33,365 nucleotides of DNA from an uncultured Chitinophagales bacterium (lineage in GTDB: Bacteria; Bacteroidota; Bacteroidia; Chitinophagales; Chitinophagaceae): NCBI GenBank assembly GCA_946886475.1, contig CAMPIQ010000024.1, positions 1 through 33,365 of the forward strand, given 5' to 3'. The notes under the pieces were generated by a model. That model was not told where the DNA came from and did no database searches. It worked only from the letters and a program-made list of their open reading frames with translations. Made by a program: the position numbers and the translations under genes. Shown here piece by piece: positions 25,853-33,365 of the stretch (the stretch's first letter is position 1; every line of letters starts with the position of its first letter).

Positions 25853-26953
25853 TTATTCAGTAATTACAATTGAATCTGATTTGATGGAATATTTGAATGA
25901 GGTGGTCATTTGTAAAATGTCCAGTGCTTCCTGTATGGTTTCCTTTGTAAACGTGCCACTGAGTCTTTCTTTTTCTATTGATTCACCGGCAAACGCGATG
26001 TCCACACCAAACCATCTTTCCATTTTAATGGCCAGCTCCGCAAATGATTCATCCTGAAAAATAAATTTGTTGTCCACCCAGGAGGTCTCCACTATTGAAT
26101 TGTCAACGGTATGCGTGAGACTGCTCAGCACAACCATTGGTTCTGTTCTTTTTCCCGGCAGTTCTTCTTTTATTTTGATATCATTTGCAACGATCAGTTT
26201 TTCGTTTGGCTTTAAAAGAAATTTTTCTCCCGGCCTTTCCCTGATCGTGATCTCTACCTCACCGCGCAGTAAGCTGGTCTCGGTTGTTTTTTCGTTGGGG
26301 TAGGATTTAACATTGAAAGCTGTTCCCAGTACTTTTATCTGAACACCATTGGCCTGGATGATAAAAGGTATCCTGCTTTTTCTAACATCGAAATAAGCTT
26401 CCCCGCTTAAATTAAGGTTCCGGTTGGTGATCCCGAACTTTTCGTTATAGTTAAGTTTGCTTCCTGCATTTAACCAGACAACCGTACTGTCCGGCAGAAC
26501 CATTTGAATGCGGTCGCCCATCCTGGTAGATACTTCGCTGTTGAAAGTTTTATTGTGTACCAACACATCTGCGGGCTTCTTGATATTCAGTTGCCAGATC
26601 ATAAATCCCACTGCTGCCATCACAAGAATGGTAAACAGGGTAGCCCACCTTTTTTTACTGCGGTCCTGATTTTCTTCACCGGTAACATCATACCATCCGG
26701 CAGGTGCACCGGTATACATTAATTCAATGCCTTCTTTCTGCTGGAGGGAATGAAGATGTTTTTGAAATGCAATCTCATCATCCCAGCTATTTGAATCTTC
26801 AGGCGCCAGCTTCCAGAGGTTTTCGATCTGCTCAGCTGAATAAACCAGCTCGGGATATTCTTTTATCAGTGATTCCAGCTCACAGATGTCATCCTGTGTA
26901 GCCTCGCCGGCGAGTTTTTTGGACAGTAAATTCCAGAATCTGTTTTGGAGCAT
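25853..26953 (-). CDS. FecR-family anti-sigma factor
   Basis: About 366 residues from the ATG at 26953; a TTG two codons upstream is the alternative. The N-terminal ~95 residues are cytoplasmic and would hold the sigma factor. One membrane segment lies at about 103-121 (WATLFTILVMAAVGFMIW). The periplasmic FecR domain spans about 140-237 (GDRIQMVLPDSTVVWLNAGSKLNY ... KVLGTAFNVKSY), and a DUF4974 module closes the protein (ESFAELAIKMERWFGVDI ... LSGTFTKETIQEALDIL). DUF4974 resembles STN and is thought to contact the transporter. It is separated from the sigma gene by 163 bases carrying a repeat element, an unusually long gap for this pair. Confidence 0.93.
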   Translation of the reverse strand: MLQNRFWNLLSKKLAGEATQDDICELESLIKEYPELVYSAEQIENLWKLAPEDSNSWDDEIAFQKHLHSLQQKEGIELMYTGAPAGWYDVTGEENQDRSKKRWATLFTILVMAAVGFMIWQLNIKKPADVLVHNKTFNSEVSTRMGDRIQMVLPDSTVVWLNAGSKLNYNEKFGITNRNLNLSGEAYFDVRKSRIPFIIQANGVQIKVLGTAFNVKSYPNEKTTETSLLRGEVEITIRERPGEKFLLKPNEKLIVANDIKIKEELPGKRTEPMVVLSSLTHTVDNSIVETSWVDNKFIFQDESFAELAIKMERWFGVDIAFAGESIEKERLSGTFTKETIQEALDILQMTTSFKYSIKSDSIVITE

Positions 26954-27014
26954 GTGCAATGGTATGCGTTAAGGACAATGGTTTGTGGCAAATACCCCCA
27001 AAAGAGAAGTTATT

Positions 27015-27120
27015 TAGTTCAAAGTTCAAAACAGGGTGCGTTTTAAAATAGGAAAGTTGGCCAGCATTACAATACCCTGAATGATAGTACGCCGACTTTG
27101 AACTTTAAACTTTGAACTAA
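27015..27120. repeat. heptanucleotide-repeat element A with inverted arms
   Basis: The left arm has two GTTCAAA heptads at 27018-27031. The right arm has three heptads on the reverse strand (TTTGAAC at 27097-27103, TTTAAAC at 27104-27110, TTTGAAC at 27111-27117), preceded by GCCGAC. The outer 13 bases, 27015-27027 and 27108-27120, are perfectly complementary. The TAG stop of the sigma gene (27117-27119) lies in the right arm. The 80-base interior shows no coding. The same architecture recurs at 32106-32255. Confidence 0.75.
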
Positions 27121-27689
27121 TTCAAAGCTGTCTTCCCCAATTTAAAGTGAACGGCCTGTCCAATCTTCCGGAGGGCAATGGTCATCTGGTTCTCAACAGT
27201 TTTTACGGAGAGGTTGAGTAGTTCGGCCACTTCCCTGTATTTGAGACCATCTTCTTTTACCAGTTTAAAGATCAATTGGCATCTTGGTGGAAGTTCGTTG
27301 ATGGCATAACGCATTTTTCTGAAGATCTCTGCGGTCATCATCAATTGTTCGGGATCCAGGTAAATGCTTCTGAATTCCACAACAGCTTCATCAAGGGAAA
27401 ATGTTTTTTCTTTTTTTTGTTTGAGCAGCCGGTTTATAGACAGGTTCTTTGCAATGATGTAAATGTAGAGATGGAAATTACCAATACTGTTTAATGAATT
27501 CCGGTTTTGCCAGATCTTTAAAAAAACGTCGGAAACAACTTCTTCTGCAGATTCTTTTGAGTGGGTTATGCTTGCCGAGAAATTGATGAGTCTTGAATGG
27601 TACAACAAAAACAATTCCTTATACGCGAGTGAATCGTCATATAAAGCAATCCTGTTGATCAGTTTTTGTAATTGGTGCGTATCAATCAT
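27117..27689 (-). CDS. ECF-type RNA polymerase sigma-70 factor
   Basis: About 190 residues from the ATG at 27689; a TTG at 27710 is in frame, but it adds seven residues and overlaps a possible -7 element. Region 2 is at about 23-92 (AYKELFLLYHSRLINF ... EEVVSDVFLKIWQNR ... YIIAKNLSINRLLKQ), and region 4 at about 128-178 (INELPPRCQLIFKL ... KYREVAELLNLSVKTVENQM), a helix-turn-helix for -35 recognition. Regions 1 and 3 are absent, as expected for ECF sigmas. Paired with FecR and an STN-type SusC, it should be released when substrate binds and should activate the susC operon. Whether it also drives the GH10-GH3-GH43 genes upstream is not visible. Confidence 0.95.
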   Translation of the reverse strand: MIDTHQLQKLINRIALYDDSLAYKELFLLYHSRLINFSASITHSKESAEEVVSDVFLKIWQNRNSLNSIGNFHLYIYIIAKNLSINRLLKQKKEKTFSLDEAVVEFRSIYLDPEQLMMTAEIFRKMRYAINELPPRCQLIFKLVKEDGLKYREVAELLNLSVKTVENQMTIALRKIGQAVHFKLGKTALN

Positions 27690-27774
27690 CTTAAGCAATC
27701 GGTATTTCAAATTTACTTGAAAAACTGCAATGCCACTGAGATTCCCGCGCGAATTATATTATAGGCTTTTTGCC

Positions 27775-29469
27775 TTACTTCAGCCTGTTACCATTGGCCT
27801 GTGAAATTAAGCCATCCTTCCCCCGGTATTCAAACCATTTGAAATGCGCCTTATTATGGCTTTGTTTTCCCAGCGAGGTGGCATACAGGCCAATTACGCA
27901 ACCTACAAATCCTCCGGCAGTTTCCGTGCTCAGGAACCTGGCATCAACTTCCAGTATAGGATTCCAGATTTTTTCATCCACAGCCCAGGACATGAGATAA
28001 CGGTCTTTTTTTGGCTCAATTCTCAGGTAGACCCGCTGGTTACTGCTGTTCAATGGTTTTGATTCCAGCAATTCCATGTCTTCATTTTTTGTTGATCTGT
28101 ATAATTGAACAACCGGCGTGTTCTGCTCTATGGATTTGCACAGGAAATAAAAATGGTTTTCACTTTGGAATACCACCATGCCTGCCTTTTCATTTGAAGA
28201 AGCTGGTATAAAGTCCAGCGCTGCGGTGGCACTGCCTTCATGATGTTGCTGTCTGAAACCAAGGAAGGAGGGATTGCCCTTACCACTAACCGTTTCAGGT
28301 CTCAATTGCATACTTAAGCCGCCTGGTTTTTCTGAAGTGCTGTACCATTTTTCCATGGGTGTTCTCAGAAAAATAAAACGATGATCCAGGGGTTTGTTGG
28401 AAAACGCATCACGGAAAATAAAATTTCCGGTGAATTCATTAGCGCCATCCCTGCTAATATGAGGCTGGGGTAAAGGATATTGATATTGTACCAGCTCATC
28501 ACCTTTTGTGATAACGGGCCATTCATTTTCCCATCTTACCGGCATCATAAAAGTTTCTCTTCCTATATTAAAATGATTGCCCTGATAGGGCCTGCATCCA
28601 AGAAATACGGCATACCATTTACCATCCGGCGTTTCAACCAGGTCAGCATGACCGGCAGTGGTTACAGGGTTAGGCCGGGCAGGATCAAGATGTCTTTGTG
28701 TTAGAACAGGATTGCCTTCAAATGGAATATAAGGTCCGGTTACCGACCTGCTTCGGAAAACAACTTCGGAATGATGATAACCTGTGCCACCTTCTGCACA
28801 TAATAAATAATACCAATCATTCACTTTATAGATATGAGGGGCTTCGATCCATACCGGCTTTTTTGAGATATCTGTTCCTCCGTTTACCACCAGTATCTCC
28901 TCACCAAAGGTTTTCAGTTCTTTCTTATCAAAAGCACGCATCCTTATGGTGCGGTGTCCATCCCATAATGATTTATTCTCGGGTGGTATGCTATTGTATA
29001 TTATCCAGGCCTTATCATCTTCATCAAAAAATAAAGAAGGATCAATGCCATCTACTTCATTTAACCAGACCGGATCACTCCAGGGGCCGGCAGGGTCTGT
29101 TGCCGTGATCACAAAATTGCCGCCTTTGTCAATGAGGGTACAAACAATATAAAATATCCCTTTGTGATAACTGATGGCAGGTGCAAACAATCCTCTTGAA
29201 ACACCGGCGCCAATGGTATTGAGTTGTTCCGGCCTGTTCATGGCATGGCCGATCTGCTTCCAGCTTACAAGGTCTTTACTATGAAAAATGGGTAAGCCCG
29301 GAAAATAAGCAAATGAAGAGTTGACAATGTAATAATCATTTCCGGCCCTGCATATGCTGGGATCAGGATAAAATCCGGCCAGAATAGGATTGGTATAAAA
29401 TTCTTTCTCCTGTGCTTCAGATCCTGTCTGCATGATCAAATAGATAATAACGAATATAAATTGCTTCAT
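27775..29469 (-). CDS. GH43 beta-xylosidase/alpha-L-arabinofuranosidase, exported
   Basis: A 564-residue protein with a signal peptide cut near SEAQ (about residue 20). The propeller domain has YTNPILAGFYPDPSIC with catalytic base D36, the pKa-modulating D143 in GIDPSLFFDEDD, and the acid E209 in WIEAPHIYK. SSFAYFPGLPIFHSKDLVSW is characteristic of the xylosidase-type GH43 subfamilies. A C-terminal beta-sandwich of about 200 residues (GFRQQHHEGSATAALDF ... GGFVGCVIGLYA) matches the GH43_C2 domain of beta-xylosidases. It follows the GH3 xylosidase by 8 bases, so they form one operon. It probably releases xylose or arabinose from xylo-oligosaccharides in the periplasm. Confidence 0.92.
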   Translation of the reverse strand: MKQFIFVIIYLIMQTGSEAQEKEFYTNPILAGFYPDPSICRAGNDYYIVNSSFAYFPGLPIFHSKDLVSWKQIGHAMNRPEQLNTIGAGVSRGLFAPAISYHKGIFYIVCTLIDKGGNFVITATDPAGPWSDPVWLNEVDGIDPSLFFDEDDKAWIIYNSIPPENKSLWDGHRTIRMRAFDKKELKTFGEEILVVNGGTDISKKPVWIEAPHIYKVNDWYYLLCAEGGTGYHHSEVVFRSRSVTGPYIPFEGNPVLTQRHLDPARPNPVTTAGHADLVETPDGKWYAVFLGCRPYQGNHFNIGRETFMMPVRWENEWPVITKGDELVQYQYPLPQPHISRDGANEFTGNFIFRDAFSNKPLDHRFIFLRTPMEKWYSTSEKPGGLSMQLRPETVSGKGNPSFLGFRQQHHEGSATAALDFIPASSNEKAGMVVFQSENHFYFLCKSIEQNTPVVQLYRSTKNEDMELLESKPLNSSNQRVYLRIEPKKDRYLMSWAVDEKIWNPILEVDARFLSTETAGGFVGCVIGLYATSLGKQSHNKAHFKWFEYRGKDGLISQANGNRLK

Positions 29470-29477
29470 GTTCTTAA

Positions 29478-32090
29478 TTATAAACGGATATAAGCCTGTG
29501 TTACCCTTTTTTCTTTAATCGCTTCCAAGGAGGGCTGACAGCCTCCTGCAGCAATGGCTACCGGGCCTTTGTACAACTGTGCATTTCCATTATCATCCAG
29601 AATGGAAAGGTCATCTTTTGTGATATGGAATTCCACCATCCTGGTCTCACCTTTATTCAAAAAGATCCGTTGAAAACCCCTGAGCGACCGGATATTTTTA
29701 TTTTTATAAGTACCCGTTATATATAATTGCACCACTTCTTCACCATCCATGTCTCCTGAATTGGTTACCGATACCCTGATGGTAGCATTTTCTTTTTTGC
29801 CGGTGGATGCAGGCCAGCCCAGTGCGGAGTAGGTAAATTTTGTATAGCTTAAGCCATGTCCAAAAGCATATAAAGGCTTTCCTTTAAAATATCTGTACGT
29901 TCTGTTTTGCATGGAATAGTCATTAAAATCCGGAAGGTCTTTATCACTGGAATAAAAGGTAACCGGAAGTCTTCCCGCTGGATTGTATTCGCCAAATAAT
30001 ACTTCTGCAATGGCTGTTCCTGCCGACTGGCCGCCATACCAGGCATTGATGATAGCCGGTACGTTTTTATTTTCCCATGGTATGGCAATGGCGCTTCCCG
30101 TCATCATTACAAATATTACAGGTTTTTTGGTAGCCACAAGCACCTTCATTAATTCAGTTTGTACAGAGGGCAATAAAATGCTGGTACGGTCGCCACCATT
30201 AAATCCCGGGTAATCCACCTGCATTTCTTCGCCTTCCAGCTGCGGTGATATGCCTCCAACAAAAATAATGGCATCGGCGTCTTTCAGTTTCTGTGCCAGT
30301 TCATTGAAACCGGTCTTTATAAAATCACCATAGCGTAAATGACAACCTGCCTTTCCTTCACCCTGATAATATTCAACTACCAGCCGGTAGGTCTTTCCTT
30401 TTTCAGTAATTAGCTGACAGGTACGGGCGCCCCAGCGGTTGCGGTTCCATGCATTGATCACTTCTTTGCCATCCACTAAAAAGCGGTATCCATCATCTGC
30501 TTCCAGTTCAAATGTGATGTTGCCGGATTTGTCTGCAGTGTAATCAGTGGAATACCGCACGGAAAAATTCTTTGCCCTTAGCGTATCAGCTACCAACTGG
30601 TTCTCCTCCCAGATATTGTCAACAGATTTTTCAATTCTTTTTACAATGGGCTCACCGCTTAGATCGCGGTTGTTGAAATATTCTGCCAGGAAGCCGATTC
30701 TTCCCTGCCATTTGAAACGGTTGCCGGCAGGGGCATAATGTAGAATTGTATCATTGGTGAAGTTGATTGCTTTTTCATATACCACCTCTGTGGCTGCACC
30801 TGCTTTATTTTTGATGCCCTGAAGCGCAGTTACGATCTCCGTGGGCATTCCATTGTAATTTCCAAGTACTGCAATGGCGTTATCGGCATTGGGACCCAGC
30901 ACTACAATTTTTTTCAGGTTTTTTTTAAGTGGAAGAACAGAACCTTCATTCTTTAGAAGCACTATGGATTGCCTGGCCATTTTTAATGCATGGGCTGCAT
31001 GGTCCTGGTGTTCCAGAACCGATACGGGCGTTTGTGCAAAGGGAACCATGGAAGGAGGGTCGAACATGCCCAGCCTGAAGCGGATCATAAAAAGACGTTC
31101 AACGGAAACATCAATTTGTTTTTCATTGATCAGTCCTTTTTTTACTGCTTCCACAAGTGCCTTGTATGCATAGGTTCCGCAATCAACATCAGTACCATGA
31201 AGCACTGCATCAGCAGAAGCCGTGGCTGCATCGGGATGTGTTTTATGATGGTTGAAAAAATCATCGATAGCGCCGCAATCGGAAGTTACATATCCATTGA
31301 AATTCCATTTTTCCCTAAGGATGTTGATCATCAGTTCATCACTACCGCAACAGGGTTGTTCCCTGAATGCATTATATGCACACATTACTCCGGCAACATG
31401 GGCATTTAAAACAAGTTCTTTAAAAGCAGGTAAGTAAGTATTCCAAAGATCATGTTGGGAAGGGTCAACATTAAAACGGTGTCTTGATGGTTCGGGACCA
31501 CTATGTACCGCATAATGTTTTGCGCAGGCTGCAGCTTTCAGGTATTTAGGATGATCACCCTGCAGACCATGCACAAATGCTTTTCCCAGCATGGCCGTCA
31601 GAAACGGGTCTTCACCATATGTTTCCTGTCCGCGTCCCCAGCGCGGATCACGAAAAATATTGATGTTGGGAGTCCAGTAGGTGAGGCCAAGATAGCGTTG
31701 TCCCTGTTTCCCATCTGAAATGGCTTTGTTGTAAACAGCCCTTCCTTCCAGTGCTGAATAATGTGCCATCAGTCTGAGCGAATTGGTATCAAAGGTTGCG
31801 GCCATGGCTATGGCCTGGGGATAAACTGTAACAGGATAGGGGGTTCTTGCTACACCATGCAACACTTCATTCCACCAGTCGTAGGCAGGGATGCCAAGCC
31901 TTGGAATGGCAGGAGCGGCATTCAGCATCTGTGCAACCTTTTCTTCAAGCGTTAATCTGCCAACAAGATCATTCACACGTTGTTCAAACGTGAGCGAAGT
32001 ATTTTGAAATGGATATTGGGATTGTGCCGATGCCGTGTTTGAAAACAACGGGATGGAGAGAAGGCAAAGGAAGAGGAGTTTATTGGCCAT
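29478..32090 (-). CDS. GH3 beta-xylosidase with inserted PA14 domain, exported
   Basis: About 870 residues from the ATG at 32090, which begins a good signal peptide (MANKLLFLCLLSIPLFSNTASAQ). An ATG seven codons upstream (32111) lies inside a heptad repeat and is less likely. Using the longer numbering, the GH3 barrel includes YDWWNEVLHGVAR, the KHYAVHSGPEPSRH loop and the nucleophile D278 in GYVTSDCGAIDDF. A PA14 module is inserted in the second domain at about 470-596 (GFLAEYFNN ... FELEADDGYRFLVDG). The sandwich continues with GGISPQLEGEEM, holding the probable acid/base glutamate, and DYPGFNGGDRTSI. An Fn3-like tail follows. This layout is typical of plant-cell-wall beta-xylosidases; it should trim xylo-oligosaccharides from the GH10 enzyme upstream. 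Confidence 0.92.
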   Translation of the reverse strand: MANKLLFLCLLSIPLFSNTASAQSQYPFQNTSLTFEQRVNDLVGRLTLEEKVAQMLNAAPAIPRLGIPAYDWWNEVLHGVARTPYPVTVYPQAIAMAATFDTNSLRLMAHYSALEGRAVYNKAISDGKQGQRYLGLTYWTPNINIFRDPRWGRGQETYGEDPFLTAMLGKAFVHGLQGDHPKYLKAAACAKHYAVHSGPEPSRHRFNVDPSQHDLWNTYLPAFKELVLNAHVAGVMCAYNAFREQPCCGSDELMINILREKWNFNGYVTSDCGAIDDFFNHHKTHPDAATASADAVLHGTDVDCGTYAYKALVEAVKKGLINEKQIDVSVERLFMIRFRLGMFDPPSMVPFAQTPVSVLEHQDHAAHALKMARQSIVLLKNEGSVLPLKKNLKKIVVLGPNADNAIAVLGNYNGMPTEIVTALQGIKNKAGAATEVVYEKAINFTNDTILHYAPAGNRFKWQGRIGFLAEYFNNRDLSGEPIVKRIEKSVDNIWEENQLVADTLRAKNFSVRYSTDYTADKSGNITFELEADDGYRFLVDGKEVINAWNRNRWGARTCQLITEKGKTYRLVVEYYQGEGKAGCHLRYGDFIKTGFNELAQKLKDADAIIFVGGISPQLEGEEMQVDYPGFNGGDRTSILLPSVQTELMKVLVATKKPVIFVMMTGSAIAIPWENKNVPAIINAWYGGQSAGTAIAEVLFGEYNPAGRLPVTFYSSDKDLPDFNDYSMQNRTYRYFKGKPLYAFGHGLSYTKFTYSALGWPASTGKKENATIRVSVTNSGDMDGEEVVQLYITGTYKNKNIRSLRGFQRIFLNKGETRMVEFHITKDDLSILDDNGNAQLYKGPVAIAAGGCQPSLEAIKEKRVTQAYIRL

Positions 32091-32105
32091 AGATTTTAGT
32101 TGAGC

Positions 32106-32255
32106 GTTCATTGTTGAAAGTTCATTGTTGAGAGTTTAAAGTTGAAAGTTCAAAGTCAGTGAACTAAATTCAGTGGTATGCTTTGGTTACCTGCATTGAA
32201 CCAGCTGGAATGCTAATTCTGTAAACGACCCGACTTTGAACTTTCAACTTTGAGC
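32106..32255. repeat. heptanucleotide-repeat element B with inverted arms
   Basis: Seven contiguous heptads run from 32106 to 32154 (GTTCATT, GTTGAAA, GTTCATT, GTTGAGA, GTTTAAA, GTTGAAA, GTTCAAA) and end in GTC. The right arm has three reverse heptads at 32235-32255 after CGAC. Bases 32138-32157 and 32232-32251 are perfectly complementary over 20 positions, around a 74-base interior without coding. It fills most of the 173-base gap between the GH10 and GH3 genes. Confidence 0.8.
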
Positions 32256-32263
32256 TGTTTTCC

Positions 32264-33365
32264 TTACCACCTCACCACGTCCCAAAACGCCTTCTTTGGC
32301 TTCAGGTCTTTATCGAATAACAAGGGGTAATCCTTTCTTCCTTTCACCGGAAAATTATCAAGCCAGCTATAGCGTTCTGAAATATTCCAGAAGGTTACGC
32401 TCTGGATCTGATCCTTGTACTTTCTGAATAATTCAAAGATCATTTTATAAACTTCTTTTTGCTTCTGCTCACGCTCAGGTGTAAACGAAGAATTGGCATC
32501 TTCCGTTTTTCTATCCCTGGCATCATGTTCTTTTGGGTAAACAGAAATATCAAGCTCGGTAATATGTAAGGGTAGCCCGGTTGCAGCAAATTCTTTTAAC
32601 GTACTGTCAAGCTGGCCACGGCTGGGTTCATTGATGGCCCAATGACCCTGCAGGCCTATACCATGTATGGGAACACCTGCTTCTTTTAAAGAGCTTACCA
32701 GTTTAATGATCCTGCTTCTTTTTACAGGACTGATCTCGTTATAATCATTGTAAAAAAGCATGGCGCCGGGATCTGCTTCGTGCGCCCAGTGAAAGGCTTT
32801 GGCAATATATTCTTCTCCTATGATCTCAAGCCATGGCGACTTTCGTAAATATTCTCCAGGTTTGTCCGAAATGGCTTCATTCACTACATCCCAGGCATAG
32901 ATCTTTCCTTTATACCTGCTAACTACTGTTGTAATATGATCTTTCAGTCTTTGAAGCAATACATCTTTACTTACTTTATTTCCCATTGCGTCTTTGAATA
33001 ACCAGTCCGGCGTTTGGTTATGCCAAAGAAGTGTATGCCCGCGCATCACCATTTTGTTTCTTTGCGCAAAAGCCACAATGGAATCCGCATCTCTCCAGTA
33101 ATATTCATTTTCTTTCGGATGAACAGGTCCCATCTTCATGGCATTTTCAGCTGTAAGGCTATTGAAATGTTTCAATACCAGCGATGCTTCATCCGTTTTC
33201 AGCGCACGGGGAGAAACGGCCACTCCTATTTTAAAATAATCCCTGTAATATTCTTTAAGGCCAAGTGTACTGTCAAAGGCCTGTTGGGAACTGTTTTGTA
33301 ACTGACTGTTACTTCCACACGAAATGAGAAAGAAAATCGGGATAACACTCAATATTATTTTGACC
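32264..33365 (-). CDS. GH10 endo-beta-1,4-xylanase, lipoprotein (N-terminus at or beyond window edge)
   Basis: The barrel domain is complete: GVAVSPRAL, FNSLTAENAMKMGPVHP, RGHTLLWHNQTP, the acid/base E159 in WDVVNEAISD, FYNDYNEI, GIGLQGHW, and the nucleophile E266 in HITELDISVYP (numbering from a TTG at 33352). Upstream of that TTG the frame stays open to the edge and reads VKII before LSVIPIFFLISCGS, so the real start is probably just outside the window. ISCG is a lipobox, so the enzyme is likely anchored in the outer membrane. It cleaves internal bonds of xylan or arabinoxylan. It is the first visible gene of the xylan module, with the GH3 and GH43 exo-enzymes downstream. Confidence 0.93.
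   Translation of the reverse strand, partial: VKIILSVIPIFFLISCGSNSQLQNSSQQAFDSTLGLKEYYRDYFKIGVAVSPRALKTDEASLVLKHFNSLTAENAMKMGPVHPKENEYYWRDADSIVAFAQRNKMVMRGHTLLWHNQTPDWLFKDAMGNKVSKDVLLQRLKDHITTVVSRYKGKIYAWDVVNEAISDKPGEYLRKSPWLEIIGEEYIAKAFHWAHEADPGAMLFYNDYNEISPVKRSRIIKLVSSLKEAGVPIHGIGLQGHWAINEPSRGQLDSTLKEFAATGLPLHITELDISVYPKEHDARDRKTEDANSSFTPEREQKQKEVYKMIFELFRKYKDQIQSVTFWNISERYSWLDNFPVKGRKDYPLLFDKDLKPKKAFWDVVRW

Noticed and set aside
27708..27715. Possible Bacteroidota -7 promoter element TAAATTTG (minus strand) before the sigma gene
   Set aside because: It fits TAnnTTTG and lies about 20 bases from the ATG, but no TTTG-type -33 element appears at the right distance, so I did not list it as a promoter.
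27755..27775. Small hairpin AGGC-TTTTT-GCCT after the GH43 gene
   Set aside because: Only four base pairs and no U-run on the minus strand; too weak for a terminator.
28698..29108. 136-codon plus-strand frame inside the xylosidase-type GH43
   Set aside because: It runs opposite the GH43 catalytic region and shows no domain or signal features.
1..33365. Mobile-element or phage origin for parts of the window
   Set aside because: No transposase, integrase, tRNA-linked direct repeats or phage structural genes were seen; the heptad elements are the only repeats and carry no coding.

Overview
The window reads as a chromosomal segment of a Bacteroidota bacterium, most like a soil or plant-associated member of the Chitinophagaceae. 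The reasons are a SusC/SusD pair whose SusC carries an STN signalling domain, an ECF sigma/FecR pair, many Bacteroidota-type lipoprotein signals, and two tandem proteins of the GH144 type first described in Chitinophaga. I see no tRNA, rRNA, CRISPR array, insertion sequence or phage gene.

Positions 1-8093 hold a biosynthetic-looking locus in two convergent blocks. On the plus strand, a tightly coupled operon (adjacent or 4-base overlapping genes) encodes the tail of a B12-type radical SAM protein, an NPPY-type methyltransferase, a second methyltransferase, a radical SAM/SPASM protein, a full B12-type radical SAM protein and a third methyltransferase. Facing it on the minus strand are a GT4 glycosyltransferase, a nucleotidyltransferase-fold protein and a GT2 glycosyltransferase. 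The product is unknown; a modified surface glycan, lipid or small molecule is the natural guess.

Positions 8298-33365 are a continuous minus-strand polysaccharide utilisation region, read from right to left. First comes a xylan-type module: GH10 endoxylanase, GH3 beta-xylosidase with a PA14 insert, and GH43. Next is the regulatory and uptake core: ECF sigma, FecR anti-sigma, STN-SusC, SusD and a LamG-domain lipoprotein, closed by an intrinsic hairpin at 19989-20019. Then come two GH144-like endo-beta-1,2-glucanases, a metallophosphoesterase lipoprotein, a Cys-type sulfatase, a formylglycine-generating-enzyme homologue that keeps both active cysteines, a GH43 with discoidin and Fn3 domains, an SGNH hydrolase and a BglX-like GH3. 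A strong terminator at 8298-8337 ends the unit.

The likely logic is that substrate binding to SusC/SusD signals through FecR to the sigma factor, which turns on the locus. The GH144/GH3 combination points to beta-1,2-glucan. The phosphoesterase, sulfatase-fold and SGNH enzymes next to it suggest removal of substituents, for example from decorated cyclic beta-1,2-glucans. The GH10/GH3/GH43 module points to xylan and may be a second, abutting PUL that continues past the right edge. Two copies of a heptanucleotide-repeat element (GTTcAAA units in inverted arms) sit at 27015-27120 and 32106-32255, between regulatory and enzyme genes.
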